The notes below the pieces were generated by a model. It ran no database searches. It was given only the letters and a program-made list of their open reading frames with translations, and had not been told where the DNA came from. A stretch of DNA of 64,000 nucleotides, taken from assembly GCF_026213295.1 (NCBI RefSeq), contig NC_079414.1, forward strand, positions 15,162,607-15,226,606, in the 5' to 3' direction. Every line of letters begins with the position of its first letter. Position 1 is the first letter of the stretch. Source of the DNA: Gadus chalcogrammus (taxonomy: Eukaryota > Chordata > Actinopteri > Gadiformes > Gadidae). Both the position numbers and the translations under genes were made by a program. Positions 12,401-30,143 of this stretch are shown piece after piece.

Positions 12401-15045
12401 GGGATAGGATTACCTGGCAGGGCTGCAGTACGATGATTCATTCAAATATCTATGGTTCACACTTGATCTATCTATCATCTATTCCTGCACTATCTACGTT
12501 TCTCCATTAGCAGCCTCTAGTGGCTTCAGTTGTAGCCACAGTTAAAGCTCAGAAGTTCAGAGAGTTTTATTCTTGAGACACTTTCTCGTTCAGATATCTT
12601 TTAATGAAGTTAGTAGCCGATAGTGTCCAACAGAGCTGACAGAGTCTAACGGATAGTCAGACAGACAGATACATATAGATGAGTCAAACATTCTAAACAC
12701 TACTGTATACAATTCTGCGTTTCATGGTGAACACCACTTCCTGAGTGTAATAAGTGTGTGCTCAGTTCTATGAGGATTATACTCACTCTTGCTGAGGTAC
12801 TCGATGAGCTGGTAGATTTGTGCGATGCTTCCTTCTGACAGAGGGGTCCCAAACACAACATCCTTATCTGTGAACGGGGGATGAACATGTTTTATGGTAG
12901 ACAGTGAACAGTCTTTCTATCCTACATGCAAGCAAACTCAAGCACTGAAGGTCTGTCACAACATGCTTACACTCTACTACTTACAAGCCGGCTAATAGGC
13001 TAACACACAGCTGGCTTGTGAATCAGCCCATCACATCATAGTGAAGACATGTTTTGTGCGGCAGTCTTCTTTTTTCACTATTGCATTTTGGAAGACGGAA
13101 GACAACTTTACTCGAATAAGTGCAAATAATAATCTGATAATCTGACCTTCACGCTGCTATAGAAACACACCTTATTTTACGACGGACATAATTTGTCTTC
13201 AAGGTTGACTGTTGTAACAAAGATGTAAAAACTAAATTGTACAACAACTTGGCTCCATTTTTCTCAGAATGTGAATCAGAAAGAGTTAGTTTTCACACAT
13301 TAGGATTCACATACATTGAATCGAAGAGACTTTAAAAACATATAATCCAAACTTCACTCTACTGGAGTCGTGTGTTGTTTTCTGTTGCTTTGGACCAAAG
13401 GCTTCCATCACTGTAACAATATTTTTCAGCAGAACTTGTTTTTTGGGCGGGGACTAGGGGGCAGGAACCAGGCAGAGTCTGACCTTTGCGCTTCAGGAAG
13501 TTGAAGGAGCGGAAGAAGCCCCCTCCGCTGCTGCCCGTTGGGGTCTTGGGGGGCGCCTCCTCTCCCAGCAGCTCGGAGAACTCGCTCCCCGGCAGGTCGA
13601 TGAGTCGCGTCAGGTTGCTCAGCACCAGCTCTGTGAACACCTCTGGCTGCTCGTGACGGAGCTTCTCCACAAAGAAGTCGGGGTTGAAGATGATGGTGGT
13701 GGCACGGCCGGCACGGGTGCTGCTCGAATTCTCCTCTGGCTGGATCCCCATGGTGCACGGTGTACCTCTGAAAGGGACAAAAGGTCAGAATGGTCTAGAC
13801 TAGTCCAAGTCAAGGCGCATTCACAGGCGGCTCAATGTAGCCTTAAATCACCAGACCAATTCACAAATGCGTGTCATTCTGGAACCTCTGAGTCGATTTT
13901 CCAATTTCCATTGGGCTTAATCAAAGAGCCTAGACAAATATGCATCTTAAGGCAATTGGATAGAGTTACAACCAATCAGAACAACGAAACATGTGAAACA
14001 TCAGTTGCAGCCATCTTGGTTGTTTATATATTAGATAAATGGTTGTGATTGGTCCGACCCAGGTCTGCTGGAAATCTATCTGAACTGAAGAGCCCTATAT
14101 GCCAGAGCAAATAAAAATTGACAAACAACCAACATAGTTGGTGTCCAAACCTAATTTACAATATAAATGGCAAGAGTAACAGAGTATAACATTTAGTCAA
14201 AAGCATCAGCAAAATAGTTGCAAGTAATTAAATTAGAATCGCAAAAGGTCTAGGTTTGGGTGTTCGACTCCCTGTACAAAAGGTTCAGAGTTGGACCCAT
14301 TGTCCTCATCCTACTCTGTAAATATGTCCATGATGATATGCGAGCTACCGACTCCTTCATTACGCACGTCGCTTTAAAAGCGTCTGCTTAACGGAGGTTT
14401 ATGATTGGTCGGTTTTATATGATTAGATATTGTTGCGCTGAATGCCATAAATATAGCTCTTTATATACGAAACAAAAATCCGCCTTAAGCATTTTGATGT
14501 CAGTAGATCAATTATTAAACCAATGCAGTTTGGATATCGGTAGGGAGCATTTACAATGACAAAGAATGCATTAAACAAATACAGAGTTAAACGGCAAACT
14601 CTTAACCTCTCTTCATAAGTATAAGGAGGGTATTCCTACTATAATTTGCGGAACTTACAGTTCAAGCCATGACACTAGAAGAAAGAAAAATGTGTCTGAC
14701 ATCTTTAGTTTGTATCAAACTTAAACTGATCTTTAAACCTTATGAGTTGTCAACAGCCATCCAGAAACAGATTAACCAATTTAAAATGATGCTAGTAAAA
14801 TTGAAACATTTGAACCAGTTATAAAGGTAAAATGTAAATCAGCTCTCATAAATAACGCTACCCGACCCAACTTAATCTACTCTGACTAATAGATGCAACA
14901 GTTTGGGCATATTTTAATACCAAGTTTCCCACCCACTAGAGTTTAACAAAGGAATACACATGTCAATAAGAACGTATGTTGTCCATAATGAGTAATTTTA
15001 CCTGCAAATTGTTGTATTATTCCCTTTCTCTTTATCCGCAGCCAT
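6442..15045 (-). CDS. arhgap19: ARHGAP19, Rho GTPase-activating protein 19 (complete, 12 coding exons)
   Basis: This RhoGAP stimulates GTP hydrolysis by Rho-family GTPases and is linked to cell division in mammals. Coding exons (minus): 15045-15002, 13767-13484, 12867-12787, 12348-12139, 11609-11383, 10287-10201, 9293-9228, 8396-8202, 7887-7777, 7354-7247, 7071-6967, 6501-6442. All junctions are GT-AG and phases agree, giving 525 residues (human 494). Recognisable segments are IIFNPDFFVEKLRHEQPEVF near the N-terminus; the RhoGAP start VEGLFRVPGNSVRQQ, whose Arg is the catalytic finger; NDVATLLKAFLGELPEPLL; KMSAYNLALMFAPHVLWP; and APAYMRE. The C-terminal tail (SRSFGALMK, then about 90 residues) is weakly conserved. 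I chose MAADKEKGNN at 15045 rather than the internal Met at 13751, because phase-2 splicing joins exon 1 to exon 2 and gives the family-like length. Introns carry the repeats listed separately. Confidence 0.93.
7370..7650. repeat. Short minisatellite in ARHGAP19 intron, unit about 20-23 bp
   Basis: Roughly ten to twelve imperfect copies of CCTCGTTAAGAGTCACACAC, with variants such as GTCCCAGACAC. It lies between coding exons 9 and 10 of ARHGAP19, starting only about 16 bp upstream of exon 10. Confidence 0.75.
9472..10011. mobile_element. Non-autonomous hAT-like element in ARHGAP19 intron
   Basis: A 540-bp insert has matching ends. The left end reads CAGGGATGCACATAACT and the right end, reverse-complemented, reads CAGGGGTGCACATAACT. 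CAGGG-type termini are characteristic of hAT DNA transposons. The interior has no transposase frame. The 8-bp flanks are only partly similar, so the target duplication has decayed or the ends are slightly off. It sits between coding exons 6 and 7. Confidence 0.6.
10709..11178. mobile_element. Foldback MITE with about 55-bp inverted ends
   Basis: The left arm (about 10709-10761, starting CCCCCTTTCTGG and containing GATTGACACCGAAATTTTGA) is the near-perfect reverse complement of 11124-11178. A second inner inverted pair (GTCTTTTCGCT / AGCGAAAAGAC) lies inside. No coding frame is present. The superfamily is unknown to me. It is in the ARHGAP19 intron between coding exons 5 and 6. Confidence 0.65.
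11261..11301. repeat. Short head-to-head telomere-like repeat
   Basis: Copies of (T)TAGGG run up to a GTTAAC centre and then turn into CCCTAA copies. The tract is about 40 bp and imperfect, and lies about 80 bp downstream of ARHGAP19 coding exon 5 on the minus strand. Confidence 0.55.
11783..12134. repeat. (TGAG)n / (CACT)n tetranucleotide array, about 350 bp
   Basis: An array of TGAG units with sporadic TGG and TGATGAG interruptions fills most of the ARHGAP19 intron between coding exons 4 and 5. It begins within about 5 bp of the donor of exon 4 (exon end 12139). Confidence 0.95.
14232..14400. repeat. Likely SINE remnant (tRNA-derived/V-SINE-like tail)
   Basis: The block contains a B-box-like GTTCGACTCC at its start and ends in TCGCTTTAAAAGCGTCTGCTTAA, close to the common fish SINE tail (TCGCTTTGGATAAAAGCGTCTGCTAAATG). 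It lies in ARHGAP19 intron 1. Confidence 0.5.
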
Positions 15046-15180
15046 GCTTGGTTTGAATCCTCCGCTGTTGTCTTTTTAGGTCCCGCCTACTTTGGGATCA
15101 GTGATTCGTGGGTTGTGAAATATGGGCGGCGTCCAGCGATATGATTTGCCTGTCGAGCAATCTGATTGGGTTGTTTAAAT
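15046..15180 (-). promoter_or_regulatory. Likely ARHGAP19 promoter with cell-cycle-type motifs
   Basis: Directly upstream of the ARHGAP19 ATG on the minus strand I see a CCAAT box (CCAATCAG, plus positions about 15162-15169), an E2F/CDE-like GGCGGGA (plus TCCCGCC, 15081-15087) and a CHR-like hexamer (plus TTTGAA, 15052-15057). This combination is typical of genes expressed in G2/M, which would suit a GTPase regulator used in cytokinesis. The sites are seen; their function is inferred. Confidence 0.4.
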
Positions 15181-15814
15181 TTCTTCAGCTTGTCAAGGGA
15201 AACGGTAGAGACGGACAACTACAAAACAATACAAAAATATATTCCATATTTAAATATTATTTCATTAAAGACATTTTTTTTCAATGATTCCTAACGTATA
15301 CTAATTTATCTTTGTAAAATGTTTTCTTGAATCATATTTGTCTAATTCTTAGTGCGTGTGCGTGTGCGTGTGCGTGTGTTTGTGTGTGTGTGCGGGAGAG
15401 GGAAGCAGAAGGAAGCGGACGTATGTTACAGCTACGTCCCCTATGTTAAAGCTGCCTGTTACGCCTTTCCTTTATTATGTCCATGGTTACGCCCTTTGAC
15501 TCGTGTCAAGACCAATCCGCCCAACGTATGTCTTAAGAGGACAAACCATAGACTAATTCGGATTCCACACACAGAAAACTTCCAGTACACAGTAAGATGT
15601 TACATTTTCTGAACTTGTATTGAATTGCTTAACAAACCTAACAGCCTTATCAAGAATAAGAAAAATCGAAATATGTGTATTGAGTTTTTCTCATAAAAGA
15701 TATTTGTAACCCAATTTTACAAATGTATGTATTTCTTCATGAGGGCCTATGTACAACATAAAAAAAATATTGTGTTTAAATATCTCCAGAAAACAACAGA
15801 TGATACGATCAACT

Positions 15815-17889
15815 ATGAATTTAAGATCATCAGCAAGAGGATTTCTAGCTTTCCTTCTTTCACTCCCAGGTTGGTACATTTATGTTATAAACATTTACTT
15901 GAACTGATACAATGAGTAACATGACAACAATCAACTGGAATGGAGAGAGTGAAACCACAGTACAAATGTATCTTCAACCTAAACGCCAGAATAGGTCATC
16001 CAAAACGACCCGTAACATTTTAGCCCATTATCGACTTTGAAGAAACAGCAATATGTCTTGATTTCAAGGTTCTGTCTACCAAAACAAAATGACAATGACA
16101 ATTTTTAAATGATCAGTGTAAAAAGCAACATTTTAGATAGATTTTGCCATAAAATACACTTTTAACTCTTCTAGCAATAAATGGGTATTTTTTAATGTTA
16201 CATTGTCTTAGATTCTATTCTGGGTATCATATTTGACTGTTATATATAGGCTCACTTGCTATCAATTTCCTCTCTGGACTGTGTAATCTTTACCGGTAAT
16301 GCTGGTTTCCGGTAATTTCGGTAATTTCTGGTTGTAGCCAGCCATTGGTCCATCGAGCTTCCTGTTACACCCTTCGACTAGTGTCAAGACCAATCCGCCC
16401 AATCACAGCTCAGGCACCAATCACATTGCTTGCCCAAAATGTTAGGGCCATCCTCCAGGCTCTCTTGTACAAGTAAATTGTAACAAGGGAGACTGGAAAT
16501 TGAGGCTAATCATTTGCTGATTGCTCTCTATTTAATTTGAACTTCACAAGGCAAAGTTGCCGTAGAAATATGTCAACTTTTACTGTATTTGCACAAGCAA
16601 CTGATCATGCATTTCATCAGCTGAACCTCTTTGTCTTGTTCATTCTCAATGGGATGTTGGTTTTTTTAACAGTGCTGAAGGCTGATTACTGGATTACTTA
16701 CTCATCTAGTAATGTCTGCGCTCCAAGAGGATCGACGGTTGACATCACCAGCCAATTTAAATACCCTAAAGCACAGCACGTCGATACCACAGTCCAGGAG
16801 CCACGGTGGTTTCATAAAAGAGATGTTGATGTGCAAAAAGATACAGACTATGCTGGTCGTGTTAAAAACAATTGCTGGAAGCCCAAATGTATCAGGGTCA
16901 GCTGTACTGTAGAGTGTACCCTGAGCATCAGTGACCTGAGACAGAGTGACTCTAGTGAGTACAAGTTCAGGTTAAGAACATACAATACAGTAACCGCCGA
17001 TATACTGGAATATTCCAGTGACCTTGGAGTGACGCTATCTGTGACAGGTAAACTTTAATTACCAATAAGTCTACTGAGCATCTTGTTAATGTGCGTGTGT
17101 GTATGTGTTTGTGTGTGTGTCTAATCTGGTTTATCACTTGTGATTTACACAAGTGATTTACACAACTCATTTGTGTAATTTGTTCTCCCAACCAGGTCTC
17201 CAGGTGAAAGTGTCCTTTCCTATCCGTCCAAACAGGGCATCCTTGGAATGTAGCAGTATGTGTGGTCTAGCTGCAAACCCTAGCTACATCTGGATCAGGA
17301 ATGGTCAGTCACCAAGAGAAGGAATGAAGTACCCTGGCATTGTTTGGTCTCATTATAGCTATTCATGTGCTGTTAAAGGATACGAACATTTCCCCTCTCC
17401 TTCAGTGTGTAAGTCAACTCCACAGTGCACTTACATCCTGCCAGGGTAAAGAAATACATTTTGATTTAGTATGAAATGGATTGGCCCTGACGGTAATTTA
17501 TATAATGAATGAAATATGTTATGTTATAAGATGCTCCAAAGACCCCCGCAGTGACCGTGAGTCCCTCTGGGGGAATAGAGGAGGGCAGCTCAGTGACTCT
17601 GAGCTGCAGCAGTGATGCCAACCCAGCAGCTGACTACACCTGGTTCAAACATGGAGACTCAATGGGACAATCAGGACAGAACTACACAATCACTGATATC
17701 ACATCTGAGCTTGGAGGAAGCTATTACTGTCAAGCACATAATGCAATCGGACGTCATAATTCCACCCTTTTGTTTATTAATGTTACAGGTAATTGTTGTT
17801 TTAAAACAACACACACAAACAAACACGAACACACACACACACACACACACACATACATACACATACACACACACACACACCAACACACA

Positions 17890-17963
<74 letters not shown>

Positions 17964-19176
17964 AAGACACACACCTTTGCTGTTTGTGTGTTTGCCAACA
18001 TTGGGCCTATAAGCATGTTTGAAATCTGTTCTCTGTTTTCTAGAGACATCATCATCACAGATAACAGCAATAGCTGGAGGGGCAGTTGCTGTCTTACTGG
18101 CCTCCATACTCCTTCTTGTTCCATTCCTCTGGATGAGGTGAGATAATCTCTCTCTCCCTCCGTCCCATTTATTTAATATTCTTTCACTTCTCCTGTTGCT
18201 TCTAAGTATCTCTGTTCTCTCCACTAGAAGAAAGAAGGCCTCCAGAAAAGCATCTGGAATGGGAACAGATACCGTAGATGAGGTGAGAGGCAGGAAGCCA
18301 TTTTACTAACCCATGATTGAAAAAGGCCATCCTGATGCCACGATACAAGACCACTTGCGAAACTTTTACCTGTGTCTTTAAGAGAGTCCACTCTCTACAT
18401 CTCAGTGGTCCAGGATCACCAGCATTATCAGGGTCTTGCTTGTATACTTTCATTGAACACCTGTCCACTGTGTTATGATCTGGTAATCTTGGAACATAGT
18501 GATTTTTGATAATAGGGTAAGGGTGAGATCAATGTGGGATCTGGAGAGACTTTTGCAAATGAGCAGAATTCAAAAGATGGGTCTAATGATTTATATTCTT
18601 GTTTTAAAGAAGTAAATTAATACTTTGTTGAATTGTCAAAGAAGTAGTCTTGAAGTGAAGCCTACTTAATGGCATTACCAATATTCACCACCGGGGGCCT
18701 CTAAATTGAATTAAAAACACATGCCTTTAAACAGATTAAAGTGTTGCAAAATGTATTTTTCTGTCCTCTCTCCCCGTCAGCCAATTCCTTTTCCTGTGTA
18801 TGACAACGTCTTAGCTCTGACCAATCGCTCAGCTCCTGCAGCACAGATAGAACCAATAGAACAGCAGGATGACCTTCACTATGCCAGCATCAACCTCTCT
18901 CACCCAGAGAATCAGGAAGTGCCTCGCTGTGTGGCTGGCTCCCGTGTCCAATCAGATCAGATCGAGGAGGTCCTTTACTCTGTGGTCAAGGCCAATGCTG
19001 TCCCTGAGTACGTTTCTCTTGGTATTTGTATGGTCTAAGTTTTCGGATTTTGAGATCAACCAAATGGATCTGTTTTACAGGGTGACTGAAGTGTCCATCT
19101 CCTCTGTCTTCTTTTCAGGTACTGTGATCTGACAGAGACAGAAGGAACCTCAGAGTTGTACAGAACCGTCAAATAA
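15815..19176 (+). CDS. CD22/Siglec-like Ig receptor, copy A (complete, ITIM-bearing)
   Basis: Predicted cell-surface inhibitory receptor of the fish 'B-cell receptor CD22-like' type. Exons: 15815-15869, 16673-17047, 17196-17408, 17531-17788, 18044-18137, 18228-18282, 18781-19007, 19119-19176. Phases agree and the product is 444 residues. Order: signal peptide (MNLRSSARGFLAFLLSLP); V-like Ig with F-strand EYKFRL, placing an Arg where Siglecs bind sialic acid; an Ig domain (LECSSMCGL to YSCAVKG); a C2 domain (VTLSCSSDANPAADYTWFKH to GSYYCQAHN); a transmembrane segment (AIAGGAVAVLLASILLL); and a basic RRKK. The tail has two ITIMs, LHYASI and VLYSVV, plus a Grb2-type YDNV. Oddity: the V-domain B-strand cysteine of copy B (HISC) is Ser here (DITS). 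An alternative start, with a hydrophobic leader, exists at 16537/16570 in the exon 2 frame but is not conserved in copy B. Confidence 0.85.
17829..17973. repeat. (CA)n microsatellite in copy A intron 4
   Basis: A CA-rich tract, interrupted early by ATAC units, starts about 40 bp after the donor of the C2-domain exon. The equivalent intron of copy B has a shorter CA tract (about 27197-27265). Confidence 0.9.
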
Positions 19177-20074
19177 CACCCTAGACTTTGATCCACTGAG
19201 CAGCAGGATTTATAAGGATAAAGAATAACTTATTCTGTTTAAACAGGACACTACGCTGGCTGAGGGTTTGCTGGATATACCTAAATGCGCATGCAAATGC
19301 AAATGAAAATACATTAGATTAAGTGCATTACACACAAATACAGATTGTATGCAACGGTGAAACCAGATTGAATCAAATGTAGTTTAGTCTGAACTGGGTT
19401 CGAAAAACCATCAAATCCACAGGTATACCACCAATGTGGCTCATAGCGTCGGAATATCATTCACCATCTAGGCTCCGTCCTTTGTAAAATGTGTTAGGCT
19501 GTATGAACCTAAACTAATCAGATGATAAGACACGTGACCTACCTGCCGTAAATATTTTTAGCATTCCGGTTTTGAGGATTTCAGAATAACGTTTCTGTTC
19601 CGGAACAGTTGAAGACCATTTGGTTTTCGTTTCCGTTTCCGTTCCTCGTAAAATTTCGTTCGTTTTCGGTTTTCATTTTCGTTCCTTGAACCGGTTCGGA
19701 GCCCTGGTACTCATTCCTTCGACCTTTGTATTATAATCTATTTAGAAATTGAGGCATCTACAATGATATCTGCAATGTTTCCACGCAAGCAAGTGAAAGA
19801 GATCAATTTAGCCATCTAGCTCCATAGACCCCAATTCAATCTAAGCTCGCCAGCGATCAGTGGAATTCTTATGGAACTGCAATCACGCTTGATACAAGAG
19901 GGTTCTACAGAGGGTGCCAAGGCTCTCCGTAGACTCGCTCTGCTTTCACCTTGAATAACAATTTGAGTTTGCATGACTAAATAACTGAATAAAGTGTGGC
20001 TATCGCTCATTTGGATAACTTATTAGATGTGATCATTTGCAGTGACTTACAGTGACCCGCTGCCCAAATATGAT

Positions 20075-20329
20075 GCTCTTTTTGATTTCTTAATAATATA
20101 AGATTTTAAAAACTGTCTACCTAAGAATGTTGCGACTTACTTGGGTGAGCATAAAGACGCGAAGCCATCCGACACCACCATAAGGGCGGATGAATATGTT
20201 CTAGCTCAAAAGGGTACAAGCTCTTATCCTGCTAAGCCTCAATACTTTGCCTTTCAAAAGACCTTTAAGCCTGCTAAAGAAACATTAGCTGACAACATTC
20301 AAAGTGATAAGAAAAGAGACTCGTTCTAG
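20075..20329 (+). pseudogene. Retroelement gag-like fragment
   Basis: The frame reads FKNCLPKNVATYLGEHKD, then IRADEYVLAQKG. This resembles the gag region of fish LTR retroelements, where a 'K.C.P..V.TYL.E.K' stretch is followed by 'ADEYVL'. It begins where homology between the two receptor duplicons ends. No protease or full gag is seen. Confidence 0.5.
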
Positions 20330-20730
20330 AGATCATCAGTGGACATTGTAAAAACGTACTTGCAAATTGCTTGAATAGCCCTTGTGGTGGATAACCGAGA
20401 TATAATACACTTTAACTAACTTAAGAGAGAGAAAAAGAAATCGAGGGGTCCGGAGCAAGTATTGACACAAGACTTTATCGTTTAAAAAGCAACAACGATA
20501 ACAGCCGAATGATTTGCAAAGCACTGCTGGTTCACAAACTCCAGCGTCTTTTTATACACACACACAGAGCAGTTTCTTCTTGAGGTGTCCGCCTCCAATC
20601 AGTCATAAATCCGTCTTAATCTGAATGGTCAGCAAATGGTCAACAAAGATAGCCCAAGACACTAGGCTGAGGTCAGCACGCCTTAACCCCGTAGCTTCCT
20701 GCTCCTTTTAGGGGTTCCACCATATGGTCT

Positions 20731-21028
20731 TAACTCGAAATCCGTGGCCACATCACGGAAACACGCCGATATCCGTGTGTGAGCCACGGAATAACAGTGT
20801 AATTTACTTGCATTGGAGCAACTTCCGTTGACACAACGACAATTTAAGTGTTTCAGTGAGACCACCCCGGGTTTTGAGTTTAGCCCCCGTGGTTGACTCG
20901 CTCGTTGAAACGGGGATCCGTGTGTGAGCCACGGAACATCAGCGTCATTAACTTGCATTGGAGCGAATTCCGTGGCCGCATCACGGAAATCGGCGTATTT
21001 CCGTGATGTGTCCACGGATTTCGAGTTA
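20731..21028. repeat. Foldback repeat with about 42-bp arms
   Basis: The left arm (about 20731-20772, TAACTCGAAATCCGTGGCCA and onward) is the near-perfect reverse complement of about 20985-21028. Inside, the string CCGTGTGTGAGCCACGGAA occurs twice (about 20777 and 20920), each followed by an ACTTGCATTGGAGC stretch. It is non-coding and MITE-like. Confidence 0.6.
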
Positions 21029-21057
21029 TTCGTCCGTAGTCATTTCACGGATTCCTG

Positions 21058-21300
21058 TGAGACCAGGTTGTCACCAACACCCTCAGCTGGTCCGAGAACA
21101 CGGCCTCTGTGAGATAGGCTGAGCAGAGGCTGTACTTCATTAGGTCCCTGAAAAAAGCCGGCCTCAGCTGTCAACCGCTCACCCAGGCCTACAGATGTCG
21201 GGTGGAGAGCGTCCTCACAGGGGGCATTACTTAGCCCATCTGAACTTGTTTTCGGGCCTACTGTCCGTGGCCCGTTGAAAGTGCTCAGAGAATCTATGCT
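21058..21300 (+). pseudogene. LINE reverse-transcriptase C-terminal fragment
   Basis: The plus-strand frame gives TNTLSWSENTASV, stop, then AEQRLYFIRSLKKAGLSCQP and LTQAYRCRVESVLTGG. This is the 'QRL.FLR.LK......LL..FYR..IESIL' block found near the C-terminus of ORF2 in fish LINEs (L2/CR1/Rex-like). It contains stops and is truncated at both ends. Confidence 0.6.
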
Positions 21301-21371
21301 GACCAAGAATACATCTCCTCACAGTGTGTCTGACTCTGTATCCAAAATTTGTGTAAGACTTCAACTAGCAA

Positions 21372-21660
21372 AATGGCTTAGGAAAACCTTGGCATGAGCC
21401 AGAAACGAATGAAACAGCTTTACGATCAAAAAGCTGTACTGCGTGAGTTTCAACCTGGTGATAAGGTGATTGTGTTTCTCCTCATTCTCGGCTCCGCTCT
21501 TCAACCGCGCTACACCGGTCCATATCTTGAATAAGACATGTCGGTGATGTTAATTATGTCATAGCCACACCAGGCAGGAGGAAAACATCTCGCTTGTGTC
21601 ATATCAACATGCTTAAACACTATTATGATCGAGATGACTCTCAATCAAGGCGTGTTCGTC
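21372..21660 (+). pseudogene. Ty3/gypsy-type integrase C-terminal fragment
   Basis: The frame reads ENLGMSQKRMKQLYDQKAV, then LREFQPGDKVIVFL and LQPRYTGPYLE. After a stop and frame change it continues VGDVNYVIATPGRRK and LCHINMLKHYYDR. This is the usual integrase C-terminal region (RMK..YD, F.PGDKVLV.LP, GPY, CH.NMLK). Stops and a frame break make it a pseudogene. It precedes the reverse-transcriptase fragment on the same strand. Confidence 0.7.
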
Positions 21661-21879
21661 TCTGTTAATGCGATAAATTCAGCAGTGCCGCTGTCCAGGA
21701 GACCTCGTGCTGAAACTGCTACCTCTCTGCCTGTGACCTTTCAATCTGCGGCCTACACCTCAGCATCAACGCAGCCTGGACCTGCTACGTTGCTGCTTGG
21801 TGAGGAGGGTGTTCGTTGCACTGACCGAACGTGCTAAAGAGATATCCGCCTTTTTACACCTGATGTCCTTCTACAATAC

Positions 21880-22081
21880 ACGCCACGGTCATGCCATTTG
21901 GCCTGCGGAATGCTCTAGATACTTTCCAACGTTTCGTCAATCAGGTTCTTGTTGGCATTTCTAATTGTGAGTGGTACCTTGATGATATGGTTGTGTATAG
22001 TACCACCTGGTGTTTGCACATAAAACATCTCAAAACGGTGTTCGAGAGATTGTCTGCGGCAAATCTGACCATAAATTTGTG
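21880..22081 (+). pseudogene. Ty3/gypsy-type reverse-transcriptase fragment
   Basis: The frame has MPFGLRNALDTFQRFVNQVL, the catalytic-site motif YLDDMVVYS, and [20 protein letters not shown] before a stop. This is a 60-odd residue core piece of a gypsy-type RT. It lies about 220 bp downstream of the integrase fragment, in the same direction. That order is reversed relative to ordinary gypsy elements and matches the Gmr1 group. Confidence 0.75.
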
Positions 22082-22158
22082 AATTCAAACAAATCCAGTT
22101 TCTGTAAGACTGGGTTGCCGTAACGGTGTGTTTGTGTGTGCATACAAGGATCTGTCTG

Positions 22159-22271
<113 letters not shown>

Positions 22272-22708
22272 AAATAGGGGAAGGGCAAAAGCAGGAAGCA
22301 ACTTTATAAAGTCCAGTTTATTGTTCTAAGATCCAAAGTCGTTCCTAGTACTTCAAGTTAATTCTGCGGCATAACAATTATTTGAAAAGGGTTAGGGTTT
22401 AATTTATTTGATCTTAAGTGGACAAACCACAGACTCTGGATTTCCAAACACAGACAACTTCCTGTTAAACAGTAAGGCGTTGCCTTTTCTGCACTTTTAT
22501 TGAATTACTTAGCAAACCTAAGAAACAGCAATATCAAGAACAAGAAACAATCAAAATAAGAAACGGAAATATGTGTATTGAGATTTCTTAAGAAAAATTA
22601 TCTTAACACAATTGTATTGCCTCTTCGGCCCTACATGCTATGTATACTTTAAAAAAAAAACGATTGTGTTTCAATATCTCAAGAGAACCACAGAGGATAC
22701 AACAAACT

Positions 22709-29985
<7,277 letters not shown>

Positions 29986-30143
29986 GAGGACCTTTACTCT
30001 GTGATCTAGGTCTAAAGACCCAATGCTGTCCCTGAGTAAGCATCTCTTGGTATTTCCCATATCCCCTTCCATGTCTTATTTTCAGGGACCATGATCTGAC
30101 AGAGACAGAAGGAACCTCTGAGTTGTACAAAACCATCAAATAA

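Larger units (their letters stand above)
15530..20050 (+). other. Tandem duplication unit A (CD22-like receptor and flanks)
   Basis: The segment matches 22420-30710 in order and orientation. Shared parts are the signal-peptide exon (15815 versus 22709), the intron CCAAT block (16371 versus 25165), all receptor exons, the 3' flank (19177-19560 versus 30144-30540) and the final shared stretch ending near 20050/30710 (ATTTGCAGTGACTTACAG versus ATTTACAGTGGCTTACAG). The boundaries are approximate. An insertion of a hAT-type fragment (about 19566-19706) is unique to unit A. Confidence 0.75.

Noticed and set aside
13426..13758. Internal ATG (MGIQPEEN...) as the ARHGAP19 start
   Set aside because: Splice phase and family length support an upstream first exon at 15045-15002; the internal Met lies within exon 2.
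16537..16672. Alternative first exon of receptor copy A with hydrophobic leader
   Set aside because: The ATG is destroyed in copy B and the region looks intronic, with a proper acceptor at 16672. A conserved signal-peptide exon with matching phase exists at 15815 and 22709.
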